The notes beneath the pieces were generated by a model. The model ran no database searches, was not told the DNA's origin, and saw nothing but the letters and a program-made list of their open reading frames with translations. From assembly GCF_002795265.1 (NCBI RefSeq), contig NZ_CP024870.1, positions 1,240,001 through 1,304,000 of the forward strand: DNA of 64,000 nt, read 5' to 3'. Below, one piece after another: positions 12,519-21,744 of the stretch. This DNA comes from Spiroplasma clarkii. Its GTDB lineage: Bacteria > Bacillota_I > Bacilli_A > Mycoplasmatales > Mycoplasmataceae. A program made the translations under genes and the position numbers. Every line of letters starts with the position of its first letter. Within the stretch, counting starts at the first letter, position 1.

Positions 12519-14474
12519 TTAATCATATGTTTTGTTGATTATTTTGTTTGTCAATATTTTAATAAATTCAGTTAGTGAAACTGTAATTTGTTCTTCACTA
12601 CCATATTTTCGGTAAGTGACAGTTTTTTCTTCTTGTTCTTTTTTTCCTAAAACTAATTGGAAAGGTATTTTTTTAACTTGAGCATCTCGAATTTTGTAAC
12701 TTAATCTTTCATCACGATTGTCAATTCCAGCTCTAATTTTTGCTTGTTTTAATGCTTTTCAAACTTCATCAGCATAGGCTGCATTTAATTCTTCATTAAC
12801 TGGGATGATTTCTACTTGTTTTGGAGCACATCATAATGGTAAAACTCCTTTGGTTTGTTCTAATAAAACAGCAATAAAACGTTCATAAGTTCCAATCAAT
12901 CCTCTGTGAATCATAATTGGTCTTTCTTTTTCTCCAAGTGCATTAATAAATGCTAACTCAAATTTTTGTGGTAGTAAGAAATCTAATTGAATTGTAGAAA
13001 CTGTAATTTCATGACCAATAGCAGTTCTAGCTTGGATGTCAAGTTTTGGACCATAAAATGCAGCTTCTCCAGGCATTTTTTTATAGTCAAGTTTCATTTC
13101 TTTTAAAACTTCTTCAAGTTCAGCCTCAGCATGATTTCACATTTTATCATCATCAAAGTATTTTTCTTTGTTTTTTGGATCACGCAAAGATAAAGATAAA
13201 TAATCTATTTTAATATTAAATGTTGCTAAAACCTCTTGAATTAAGTTAAAACAACGAGCAAACTCAACTTTAACTTGATTTGGTCTCACAAATATATGTG
13301 AATCAGTCAATTCCATTGCTCTAACTCTCTCTAATCCTGTTAAACTACCTGATGACTCGTAACGGTGTTGTAAGGCATGTTCTGCAAATCTTAACGGTAA
13401 GTCTTTGTAACTTCTTTGTTTGTAATTATAAACTGAAATATGGTGCGGACAACTCATTGGTTTTAAAACCATTTCTTCTTTTGGTAATGCCATCGGGGCA
13501 AACATATCTTCTCGGTAATGATCTCAGTGTCCTGAAATTTTATAAAGTTGAGAGGTACCAATAACTGGGGTTTCAATTTGAATAAAATCATAATCAAACT
13601 CTTTTTCCATTAGATACTTTTTAATTTCTTGTTTTAAAATAGCTCCATTAGGTAATCAAATTGGTAAACCAGCGCCAATAATAGGATCTAAATGATATAT
13701 TTCAAGGTTTTTGGCAATGAACTTGTGGTCACTTGCTTTAATTTCTTCTAGTTCTGCTTTTAACTGGTTTAAACGAGTTTCACTAGTTTCAGCAATTCCA
13801 TGAATTCGGTAAGTGATTTCCCCACTGGCATCATCTTCAAGTTGTAAACCAGAAAGTTGAGTTAACTCAATTTTGAATAAACTTTTTGTACTTGGTAACA
13901 AAGCATTTCTTGCCAAAAAGATTACATCTCTCACTAAAACTGTTGGCATTTTAATATAATCTTTAGAATTCATATCAACTTTTGTATCAACATTAACACA
14001 GCCATCTGCTTTGACTTGTTTCATGTACTCTGCTTCATTGGCATCACCTGGATAAAAGTATTTAAAATCATAACCTAAACCAATGAAAGAGTTTGCTATT
14101 TCTTCAATTTTTTTTAAGTCTTCAAATTTAATTCCCTTGGGAGATTTAAAATAGGCACTAAACTCATGTTCAGTTAAGTCATCATCAGGCATCATTGGGT
14201 AACCTTCAGGGAAAACTGTTTTTAAAGCAAAAGTTGTTAGTACTTTAGCAGTATAGTTAATTGCTGTTTTGTAAAGGGCATGTCTTTCTGTGATTATTTC
14301 TAGTTTGCAATCTTTACTTAAAACTGCTCCATTAGGAACAATTTTTTTATTATTGATTACAGCTCCAATACAATTCTTTTTTAAACTGACTGCAATACTT
14401 TCAGCAATAGCTAAAACTGTCATTGGTTGTTTGAATTCTTTAACTTGTCCATCTAGTAATGTTATTTTCATCAT
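12519..14474 (-). CDS. thrS: Threonyl-tRNA synthetase (editing site degenerate)
   Basis: A 651-residue class II synthetase that charges tRNA-Thr. Order: TGS domain (1-62), a second domain in the position of the editing domain (63-230), catalytic core and C-terminal anticodon-binding domain. The active-site zinc ligands are kept: Cys in LKPMSCPHH, His in TDSHIF and His in MIHRGLIG. In contrast, the editing domain has lost the HxxxH and CxxxH quartet: the first region reads [10 protein letters not shown] and the second ARNALLPST. The enzyme is therefore expected to charge but not to clear Ser-tRNA-Thr in cis (inference from family knowledge). Two in-frame ATGs are adjacent; 14474 follows AAAGGAA at good spacing. 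No T-box leader is visible upstream. Confidence 0.95.
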
Positions 14475-14530
14475 TAATAGTTCCTTTCAATAATATAGAT
14501 TTTACTTTTTTTATCTAAAATAACTATTAG

Positions 14531-14536
14531 ATTATA
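14531..14536 (-). promoter_or_regulatory. -10 box upstream of thrS
   Basis: A perfect TATAAT on the minus strand, 57 bp before the thrS start, preceded by TTG. No clear -35 box at standard spacing. Confidence 0.45.
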
Positions 14537-14794
14537 CAACAAAATTATCTTGAATAGAAAAAATTTTAGATAAATGCTCTAAAAATAGACAGTTTTTAGA
14601 AGAAATTCATTTTTTTTTCATAAATCAAGACAAAAAACTTATTTAACTAAGTCAAGTTCTTATTCATTTTAAGATCTCTTAAAACATAAAACTAAAATGA
14701 TTAGATTAAAAAGCTAATCTTAATGCCTCAATTCATTTCTCTAATAATCTAGTTTTACTTAAAAACTTACTTCAAAAATTCTTAAGTGGTATGC

Positions 14795-14824
14795 AAAAAA
14801 ACAGAAACTTAAAAGCTCCTGTTT
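14795..14824 (-). terminator. Terminator of the first array lipoprotein
   Basis: Arms AAACAG and CTGTTT, extended inward by G-U and A-T pairs around CTT/AAG, followed on the minus strand by T7. Confidence 0.7.
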
Positions 14825-14923
14825 AGAGGTTGAAATTTAAATTTTAAAAATAAATAAATTTAGGAAATCTAGCTACTATCATCAAAAATAGCAGATATTT
14901 AACCTTTTTCTATTTAAACTTGC

Positions 14924-15568
14924 TTATATTATTTCAAATAATTCAGTGCTGTCAATAACATCTACATCAATTGTAACAGGTTGAACATCAGCAACATCAG
15001 ATGAAACTGTAATTGTTGCATCACCTTCAGCTACTGCAACAATTGTAAATTTACCATCAGTTTGAGTTGTGTCTGCTGAAATTTCTACTGCATTATCACC
15101 TGAAGTGATAGCAACAGCAATTGAATCAAGTTCTGCAAAGTTTGCAATAGTAAATTCTTTTGTTGAAGTACCATTTAAGTCTAATTCTACATCACTATCA
15201 TCTAATTCAATAACAAGGGTATCTAATGGAGTTAAAATGTCTGCAACTGTAAATTCTGCATCATCACCAGTAACTAGAGTATATCCTTCTGCAAGAGTGA
15301 ATCCAATGTTTGCAGTTGTTTCTATGGTAGTATCTCTAGATACTGTTCAAGTAGCAACCTCAACAATTGTTTCATCACCATTTAATAATGATTGTAATGC
15401 AGCAACTGCCATTGATGGTTTACCATCTAATAAAGCATCAACTTTGCCTTTGATGCTATCAGTAGTAACTGTGGTATCTGTTTTTTCATCTTCTCCACAA
15501 GCAACTACAGCAGATCCTGTGCTGGCAACTAAGCCAGTTGCTGCTAGTAATCCTAATAATTTTTTCAT
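14924..15568 (-). CDS. Array lipoprotein 1: repeat module plus C-terminal Ig-like domain
   Basis: A 214-residue lipoprotein: signal MKKLLGLLAATGLVASTGS, lipobox VVAC followed by Gly. The mature chain starts with one copy of the array's repeat (about 30-105, with the GYTL...FTVADIL end pattern), followed by a beta-rich Ig-like (BIG2-like) domain with FTIANFAELDS, KFTIVAVAEGDATITVSSD and VTIDVDVID. This is the reverse order to array lipoprotein 4, which has the Ig-like domain first. Function unknown; a surface adhesin or cover protein is plausible. It has its own promoter (TTGTAA-16-TATAAT) and terminator, and an AAAGGGAA ribosome-binding site. Confidence 0.87.
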
Positions 15569-15618
15569 ATATTTTTATTCCCTTTCATACATGTAGCATA
15601 ATATTATGCCTAAAAATT

Positions 15619-15659
15619 ATTATACATATATTTTCGTTGTTTACAACACAAAAAGTGTT
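15619..15659 (-). promoter_or_regulatory. Promoter with AACAC-N5-GTGTT dyad, array lipoprotein 1
   Basis: Minus strand -35 TTGTAA (15641-15646) and -10 TATAAT (15619-15624) with 16-nt spacing. A perfect dyad AACACAAAAAGTGTT (15645-15659) overlaps the -35 box. Confidence 0.65.
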
Positions 15660-15702
15660 AAAGTTGAAAATAAATCCGTGTGTTCTAAGTTAACTGGAAT
15701 AA

Positions 15703-15734
15703 ATAAAAACTATTCAAATTGCTTTGAATAGTTT
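15703..15734 (-). terminator. Terminator of array lipoprotein 2
   Basis: A 12-bp stem AAACTATTCAAA/TTTGAATAGTTT with a 4-nt loop, followed on the minus strand by TTATTT. Confidence 0.8.
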
Positions 15735-15784
15735 CAAATATCTCTCCTTTAAATTGAATTTGCAAAGATAAGTGTTTCATTTAC

Positions 15785-17194
15785 TTATTCTACTATTAAG
15801 ACATTTTTCAGAGTAAAAGTATCTTCTCCTTTTAAAACGTAGCCTGGTCTTAATTTAACAGTTACCAAAACATCAGCTAATCCAAGACCTTTTTCGCTAG
15901 CAGTTAAACTAGCCACTCCTATAAAATGGAAAGTGTCATCTAAGTATTCTTGAAATGAGTTTATGTCACTAAACCCAGAGCTAAAAACAAGTCTTTTATC
16001 AATAATTGTTTTAAGACCTGAAGATGCAATTTCTTGTCCTGTTTGAGTCTCTTTGACTGTTAAGACATTTTCAAGACTAAAAGTTGCTTCACCAACTAAA
16101 ACGTACCCTGGTTTAAGAATAATGGTTATGTTTACATCAGTTGATTTTGGTGCTTGTTCACTTACTTCCAACCTTTCCACTCCAGAAATAGTTATGTTAT
16201 CTAATCGTCATTGTAGTTCATCAATGTCATTGAATTTGTTGTTGTTAATTGCAAGTGAAGTAATAGTTTTAATAAAATCAATAGTAATTTCTTCTGGTTC
16301 TGGTTCAATAGTTTCTTCTACTATTAAAATGTTTTCAAGTCTAAAAGTAGGTTCACCCACTAAAATATAGCCTGGTTTAAGGATAATAACAGCATTGACA
16401 ACCATCGATTTTAATGTTTGTTCACTTACTATCAAATCTTGCACTCCAAAAATATTTAAGTTACTTAAAAATTCTTGTAATTTAGTAGTATTTTCAAACT
16501 TTTTTGAACCAATTTGTTCTAAAACACTATTTCTAACAGTGTCACTGTTGATTTTAAAATCTTCTGTGTCCGGAATTGAGTTATTGAAAAGATCAGTAAC
16601 TGTAAATGTTGGTGCTCCAACTAATTTATAAAAATCTAAAACCTCAACTGCCACAGTGGCAGTTGTTGGATCTGTTTTGTCAATTGTAGCAGTTAAACTA
16701 GCAATTCCCTCAATATTTGCTTGAACCAAAGTTAATAAGTTATTTAACTGTGTTTCAAAGTCATTAGTAAAAACTTCATAATTTTTACTTGCTTCAACTA
16801 AAGCTGTTTGAATACTTGCTGTACTAACTTCTGCAAAGACTTCCACATTAATACCAATTCTATCACCAAATGAAGCTACTTCAATTCATGTTCGTCCTGC
16901 AGTTAACCCAGTTATTACAAAACGCCCATTAGCATCAACACTACTTACTGCAGCTACCTCCTCATCATTTGAATGAATTTGGGTTTCACCAAGATTAACT
17001 AAATTTGCAATTGTAACTGCTTTTGAGTTATCCATAGCAGTTACACCCAATCTTACTGTTTCTTCAGAAAAATCTAATTCAATTTCTGCAATACCTCCAG
17101 CAACTTGCCCTAAATTGTTGTTGCATGCAACAACAGCAGATCCTGAACCAGCAACTAACCCTGTTGCTCCCAGTAATCCTAATAATTTTTTCAT
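15785..17194 (-). CDS. Array lipoprotein 2: Ig-like domain plus multiple repeat modules
   Basis: A 469-residue lipoprotein with lipobox VVAC|N, the largest of the array. An Ig-like region (about 30-120, with AVTIANLVNLGETQI and RFVITGLTAGRTW) is followed by four copies of the shared module, each ending in a pattern such as GYVLVGEATFSLENVL or GYVLKGEDTFTLKNVL. The modules alternate a helical part with short strands. The ATG at 17194 is preferred over the upstream in-frame ATG at 17209 because the GGAGG ribosome-binding site lies between them, 7 nt before 17194. Function unknown. It is closely related to the truncated neighbour (array lipoprotein 3). Confidence 0.87.
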
Positions 17195-17237
17195 ATATTT
17201 GCCCTCCATATATGTTTTCGTTTTTTTACCTACATAT

Positions 17238-17265
17238 ATTATACACTTTTTTGTGTATTTTACAA
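17238..17265 (-). promoter_or_regulatory. Promoter with CAC-N6-GTG dyad, array lipoprotein 2
   Basis: Minus strand -35 TTGTAA (17260-17265), -10 TATAAT (17238-17243), 16-nt spacer. The spacer holds CACAAAAAAGTG (17244-17255), directly beside the -10 box. Confidence 0.65.
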
Positions 17266-17364
17266 CAAATAAGTGTTATAATTAATTGTAAAAATTTTGT
17301 TTATATCTTATTAAAGATTAATTTATGCCTTACTCACATTAAAACTCTAAATAACAAGTCATTA

Positions 17365-17396
17365 AGTAAAAAGCAGAAACATAACTGTTTCTGCTT
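17365..17396 (-). terminator. Terminator of array lipoprotein 3
   Basis: A perfect 10-bp stem AAGCAGAAAC/GTTTCTGCTT with a 6-nt loop, then a T-run on the minus strand. Confidence 0.82.
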
Positions 17397-17471
17397 ACAA
17401 AATATGCAGTTGTTAAAGGTTGTTGAAACTATAACTTACTAAAATAGCTGTTTTAAATACATTTAATAACT

Positions 17472-17819
17472 TTAAGTTATTAAACTCTTTAATTCATTTT
17501 CAATGCTTCTTGCAAAATTATCATAGTCTTCACTAGCATCAATTAAGGCTGTTTTGATGATCTTTGTATTAATAATACATGTTGTTTCAAGAGTTCTATC
17601 TTCTAAACCTATTGAGATCTTATCAAAATTCACTGATCTTGAAAGTAAAGGATTTAAACTATGTTCTTTAGTTAACCCTAATGCAAGTCCCTTTTCAAGC
17701 AAACTTAGCTCACTAATTGAAATTGCCCCCTTTACTTCATTACTTTCACATAAAGTTTGTTTAACTCCTGTACTTGCAACTAGCCCTATTGTTGCAGGTA
17801 ATTCTAATAATTTTTTCAT
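17472..17819 (-). CDS. Array lipoprotein 3: short, probably decayed paralog of lipoprotein 2
   Basis: Only 115 residues. The signal peptide is altered (MKKLLELPATIGLVASTGVKQTLCE) and the expected VVAC lipobox is replaced by QTLC, so lipidation is doubtful. The final third (IINTKIIKTALIDASEDYDNF...ENELKSLIT) matches residues near 125-165 of array lipoprotein 2 (VSTASIQTALVEASKNYEVF...ETQLNNLLT), where the ORF then ends at TAA. It keeps a good promoter, a GGAGGG ribosome-binding site and its own terminator. The most likely reading is a 3'-truncated, decaying duplicate; a small secreted protein is the alternative. Confidence 0.6.
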   Translation of the reverse strand: MKKLLELPATIGLVASTGVKQTLCESNEVKGAISISELSLLEKGLALGLTKEHSLNPLLSRSVNFDKISIGLEDRTLETTCIINTKIIKTALIDASEDYDNFARSIENELKSLIT

Positions 17820-17860
17820 ATATTCACCCTCCATATATGTTATAATTAATTATCTTTAAT

Positions 17861-17889
17861 ATTATACACTTTTTTTGTGCATTTTTCAA
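17861..17889 (-). promoter_or_regulatory. Promoter with CAC-N7-GTG dyad, array lipoprotein 3
   Basis: Minus strand -35 TTGAAA (17884-17889), -10 TATAAT (17861-17866), 17-nt spacer containing CAC-A7-GTG next to the -10 box. Confidence 0.65.
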
Positions 17890-18020
17890 CATATTCAAAA
17901 AGTAAGAAGTTGACGATTGTCAGCTAATAAATTTATAAAATAAAACAGTTTTCTTTACAATGCTTGGTTTAATTAAGGTGATGTATAAAAGTCTGGATTA
18001 AACTAGGTGTTTTAAAATAA

Positions 18021-18052
18021 TAAAAAACTGCCCAAATAAATTTGGACAGTTT
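18021..18052 (-). terminator. Terminator of array lipoprotein 4
   Basis: Arms AAACTGCCCAAA and TTTGGACAGTTT (one mismatch) with a 4-nt loop, then a T-run on the minus strand. Confidence 0.75.
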
Positions 18053-18093
18053 AAAAAATGTTTACTATAAAATTAATACATTATTTAATTGTA

Positions 18094-18996
18094 TTAATCA
18101 GCTTCAATATCAGTATCTAAAACACCTTCAAGTGTAAATGTTAGTGCTCCAACTAATACATAGTTTTCTTCATCAATTGTAATGGTAACAATTGCATCTC
18201 CTGATATTTCATCTTCTACTGCAATTAAGCTTTCAACTCCATCAATAGTTATACTTGCTAGTTCTTCATTTAGCAATTCAATAGTAGCAAATTTTGCACC
18301 ATCAATTTGTCCAACAACTTCTGCACTAATATCCTCAGATGAAATTTCAATTTTATTACTTGGTTCAGTTACTTCTAATACACCTTCAAGTGTAAAAGTT
18401 GTAGAACCAACTAAAGTGTGAGTACTTGCAACTGTTATAGTAACAATTGCATTCCCTGGTGTTGTGTCTGCTACTGCAACTAAACTAGTAACTCCATCAA
18501 TTTCAATTGCTGCTAGTGCTGCATTTAACAATGTAAGATCAGCGAACTCATCTTCACCTTCAAGTTCTGCTTTAACAGCTGCTTCAATGCTTTCACTTGA
18601 AATTTGTTCTTTTGATGAGTCAATTACATTTACTGTAATTTCTACAGACTCAACATCTTCAATATCAGAAGTAATAGTAACAACTGTGTTACCTTCTTGA
18701 ACTGCTATTAATGTAAATTTACCTTCTTCACTAACTTTAACTTGATTTACTAAAACAACAGCTGGATTTGCTTGTGCAATATTTAGTTCTCCTAAGTCTG
18801 CAAAGTTTACAATAGTAACTTCTTTTTCATTTTCTCCTGCATCCACTGCAGTACTAATATCTAGTGTTACTGTATTTGATGTAAGATCTAAATCAATGGT
18901 AACAACATCTGGAGTGTTTTCTCCACAGGCAACTACTACAGATCCTGTACTTGCAACTAACCCTGTTGCTGCAAGTAATCCTAATAATTTTTTCAT
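18094..18996 (-). CDS. Array lipoprotein 4: Ig-like domain plus two repeat modules
   Basis: A 300-residue lipoprotein, signal MKKLLGLLAATGLVASTGS and lipobox VVAC|G. Residues 33-128 form an Ig-like (BIG2-like) domain with EVTIVNFADLGEL, KFTLIAVQEGNTVVTITSD and VEITVNVID. Two tandem modules follow (about 133-213 and 218-296), each with ISSE, a helix, IxIDGVxSL and an end of the LVG-xx-TFTLEGVL type. The chain is very acidic. Its upstream sequence is nearly the same as that of array lipoprotein 1. Surface structural or adhesive role is a guess; no catalytic motif is seen. Confidence 0.88.
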   Translation of the reverse strand: MKKLLGLLAATGLVASTGSVVVACGENTPDVVTIDLDLTSNTVTLDISTAVDAGENEKEVTIVNFADLGELNIAQANPAVVLVNQVKVSEEGKFTLIAVQEGNTVVTITSDIEDVESVEITVNVIDSSKEQISSESIEAAVKAELEGEDEFADLTLLNAALAAIEIDGVTSLVAVADTTPGNAIVTITVASTHTLVGSTTFTLEGVLEVTEPSNKIEISSEDISAEVVGQIDGAKFATIELLNEELASITIDGVESLIAVEDEISGDAIVTITIDEENYVLVGALTFTLEGVLDTDIEAD

Positions 18997-19050
18997 ATAT
19001 TTTATTCCCTTTCATACATGTAGCATAATTTTAATTTATGCTTAAAAGTA

Positions 19051-19092
19051 TTATTACATTAATTTCCGTTATTTGCAACACAAAAAAGTGTT
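19051..19092 (-). promoter_or_regulatory. Promoter with AACAC-N6-GTGTT dyad, array lipoprotein 4
   Basis: Minus strand -35 TTGCAA (19073-19078) and -10 TAATAA (19051-19056), spacer 16 nt. A perfect AACAC/GTGTT dyad with A6 between (19077-19092) overlaps the -35 box, as for lipoprotein 1. Confidence 0.55.
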
Positions 19093-19136
19093 AACTTTAA
19101 AATTATACTCATTTGTTTGAAACTAAGTGATATTAA

Positions 19137-19169
19137 ATGAAAAATGCCTCATTGGGTTTGAGGCATTTT
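19137..19169 (-). terminator. Terminator of array lipoprotein 5
   Basis: An 11-bp stem AAAATGCCTCA/TGAGGCATTTT, 7-nt loop, T-run on the minus strand. Confidence 0.85.
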
Positions 19170-19189
19170 ACTAGTATTTTTAAAAAACT

Positions 19190-20284
19190 CTAATTGCTAT
19201 TAATTAATATATCAACTAGTTCAAATGAATTAAAATCTGGGGAAATTCAATAGTTTTCATCAACATCAATGACAATCTTTGCATTATTTGTCCCCATTTC
19301 AGCTTCTGCAAAAAAACCAAAGACCCCAACAATTAAAGATTTTACTTCATTAAGTTTCTCTTGCAATAAGTCTATTGAAGCAAACTTTTCTTGTGCTAAA
19401 ATTTCTAAGACAACAATTTCCACATCATCAGTTTCAAGTGTTATTGGACTATATACATTAAACATAATAAAAATGTTATTACCATCAAACATATAACCTT
19501 GTTCAAAATCAATAGTTAAGGTTATCATTCCAGCCGCAGACCCTACTTTAACATCCCAATCAATAACTTTGTCTAGATGAAATTGATCTGGAGACTGTAT
19601 CATTGGTTCAGTACCTAAAATTTCAGTTAACATTAATGTCACCCCAAAAAAGCCAGTTAAAGCATCTTTTTCAAATTCTTCTTCTAGTCAAGCTCTAAAT
19701 TCACTGGCTCTAATTGTAACTGATTGAATCTCAATTTCTATAACAAATCTGTGGGTAATTATCCCTGTCTCAATAAATTGATATTCATTATTTAAAGTTA
19801 TAACAATTTCATAATCATCAGCCTTATTATTTAATATAATTGATTTTACTGAGTCAAAATTAGATTTTAAATCAGCAAAATAGTTTCTAGCCTCATTGAA
19901 ACTTGCAAATGTAGTTAAACTGGTTTTAATTGCATTTTCAAGACTTTGACTATCAACAAAATAATTTGTAATTGCATCTTTTATTTCAAAAGTCTTGTCT
20001 TCTTCATCAAGAGTGTAACCTTCAACTAGTGAAATTGTTACAACTACATCTGTTAATGAACCTTCCTTTAAAACTGCAGTCAGGTCTTCCAAACCAGTAA
20101 GTTTTACAGATTTTAATCTGCTATTTACTTCTGCTAAATTTTTAGATTTTTGTAGTTCCTTAACTGCAGTAACTATTGTGTTCTTGGTAATTGCTGATGC
20201 TGTTACTTGTTCACATGCAGTAACAAAATTTAAACCTGAGGTCACTAAACCTGAGGTTGCAAGCAATCCTAATAATTTTTTCAT
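19190..20284 (-). CDS. Array lipoprotein 5: one repeat module plus long C-terminal region
   Basis: A 364-residue lipoprotein, signal MKKLLGLLATSGLVTSG, lipobox VTAC|E. One module (about 33-103: ITKNTIVTAVKEL...GLEDLTAVLKEG, then VEGYTLDEEDKTFEIKDAI) is followed by a C-terminal region of about 250 residues, shared with array lipoprotein 6 (for example SFNEARNYFADLKSNFDSVKS against SFSAARVYFSDLASNFDSVKT). The two are tandem duplicates of almost equal length. The ATG at 20284 is chosen because AGGA lies 8 nt upstream; an upstream in-frame GTG has no better site. Function unknown. Confidence 0.87.
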
Positions 20285-20328
20285 ATCTTTTATCCTCACT
20301 TCATTCGTATTTATTTAAATACCAATAG

Positions 20329-20350
20329 ATTATAACACTTCTCTTGTGAA
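20329..20350 (-). promoter_or_regulatory. Extended -10 promoter with CAC-N7-GTG dyad, array lipoprotein 5
   Basis: Minus strand TGTTATAAT (extended -10) preceded by CAC-AAGAGAA-GTG at 20336-20348. No good -35 box. Confidence 0.55.
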
Positions 20351-20362
20351 AAATTTAGATAG

Positions 20363-20390
20363 AAAAAACCTCACATAATGTGAGGTTTTT
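20363..20390 (-). terminator. Terminator of array lipoprotein 6
   Basis: A perfect 11-bp stem AAAACCTCACA/TGTGAGGTTTT with a 3-nt loop, followed by T6 on the minus strand. Confidence 0.85.
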
Positions 20391-20463
20391 AGGTAGCAAA
20401 TATATCTATTTGCTATAATTTTTTTATTACAAAAGTGTGTAAAATGAAATTATGTGATTAACT

Positions 20464-21555
20464 TTACTTATTAGTTGAACTAGTGAATACACCTTGTAAT
20501 GCAAGTGGTGAAGGTGTATTCTTTACATAACCATCAGCAAAAATTAACTCCAGCTGAACTAAATTAGGAACCTGTGGATGAATTGAAAGTGAAAAGTCAT
20601 CCACTTTGTTTAAATGAAATTCAGGTGGTGAAGTTATTGTTGAATTTTCTCCTAAAATTTCATTTAGTTTTGCTTCAACTTCTTCAACACTTGTTAGTTC
20701 ATATCCTTTAAGTTCTGTAATAAGTCAACTCTGCAGGTCTGCATGTATAATTGTCACTGAATTAATTGTAAGAGCAATTTCAAATGAATGGTTTTTTACA
20801 TCTTCTATATCAATAAATTCACTATAATCATTTAAAGTGATTTTAATTGTATACTTTTCACTATCTTCTGTTAATAATATAGTTTTTACTGAATCAAAAT
20901 TCGATGCTAAATCTGAAAAATAAACTCTGGCTGCACTGAAACTTTCAAATTCAGTTTCACCATCTTTAATTGTTGTTTCCAATTCTTCACTATCAACAAA
21001 TAAAATAATTGCATTTTCTACCTCAAAAGTATCAATTCCTTCATTAAGAGTGTAATCTTCAACTAATGAAATTGTTACAACTACATCTGTGGTAGAATCA
21101 GCTTTTAAAACAGCAGTTAGACTTTCTAACCCTTTATGTGTTATTGAACCTAATTTCTCATTAACTTCATCTAAGTCTCTTGATATTTCAAGTACTTCTA
21201 CTTTTGCAATGATCATATCTTTTGAAACAATTTTACTGTCAATTGCATTTTCTATCTCAAAAGTATCATTTTCTTCATCAAGAGCATAGCCTTCAACTAG
21301 TGAAATTGTTACAACTACATCTGTGGTAGGTTCACCTTTTAAAACAGCAGTTAGACTTTCTAACCCCTCAATTTCAATCTTAGCTAATGCTGCATTTACT
21401 GCTTCTAGATCATCAAGATCTTTAACTTGTGCAGTTGCAGCAATAATTGAATCTTTTGTAATTGTTGTATCTTGTTCTTCCCCACATGCCACAACAACAC
21501 TTGAGGTTGATGCCACTAACCCAGTAGCAGCTAACAGCCCTAATAATTTTTTCAT
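20464..21555 (-). CDS. Array lipoprotein 6: two repeat modules plus long C-terminal region
   Basis: A 363-residue lipoprotein, signal MKKLLGLLAATGLVASTSS and lipobox VVAC|G. Two modules (about 29-103 and 104-183), both with GLESLTAVLK...STDVVVTISLVE-(G/D)-YTL and a TFE(I/V)-x-NAI end, precede the C-terminal region shared with lipoprotein 5. It has one more module than its neighbour in about the same total length, which suggests module gain and loss by recombination. First gene of the array in transcription order; own promoter and terminator. Function unknown. Confidence 0.87.
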
Positions 21556-21600
21556 ATTTTTTATCCCCGATATTATTCGTACAAATTTAAGTACTCAAAG

Positions 21601-21620
21601 ATTATAACACTTATTTAGTG
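21601..21620 (-). promoter_or_regulatory. Extended -10 promoter with CAC-N7-GTG dyad, array lipoprotein 6
   Basis: Minus strand TGTTATAAT at the -10 position, immediately preceded by CAC-TAAATAA-GTG, the same arrangement as in lipoprotein 5. Confidence 0.55.
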
Positions 21621-21683
21621 AAATGAGTAATATTTAAGAATTTTCGTTATTGTAGACACTGGGGGTTTTAAAAAAATACAAAA

Positions 21684-21707
21684 AAACATCTAACCAAATT
21701 GTTAGAT
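21684..21707 (-). terminator. Terminator of the pfkA-pyk-pyk operon
   Basis: An ATCTAAC/GTTAGAT hairpin with a 6-nt loop, then T7 on the minus strand, about 40 bp after the second pyk. Confidence 0.8.
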
Positions 21708-21744
21708 CTTATCTAAAAACAATTTAGTTGAGATGTAATTAAAA

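Larger units (their letters stand above)
14475..14923. other. Intergenic region between thrS and the lipoprotein array
   Basis: It holds the thrS -10 box and leader at its left end and the terminator of the first array gene at 14795-14824. A small AGATTA/TAATCT hairpin near 14705-14722 has no T-run. No ORF, tRNA or T-box structure is seen in the remaining AT-rich sequence. Confidence 0.6.

Noticed and set aside
14475-14560. T-box riboswitch upstream of thrS
   Set aside because: The leader between the TATAAT box and start is too short and has no T-box sequence or terminator/antiterminator pair.
15069-15596. Long plus-strand ORF of 175 codons rich in Ser and Val
   Set aside because: It is antisense to array lipoprotein 1 and follows from its codon bias; no ribosome-binding site and no similarity to known families. 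Similar antisense ORFs over genes 2, 4, 5 and 6 were left out for the same reason.
14795-21707. Regularly spaced hairpins as a CRISPR-like or repeat array
   Set aside because: Each hairpin has a different sequence and sits just after a stop codon with a T-run, so they are ordinary terminators.
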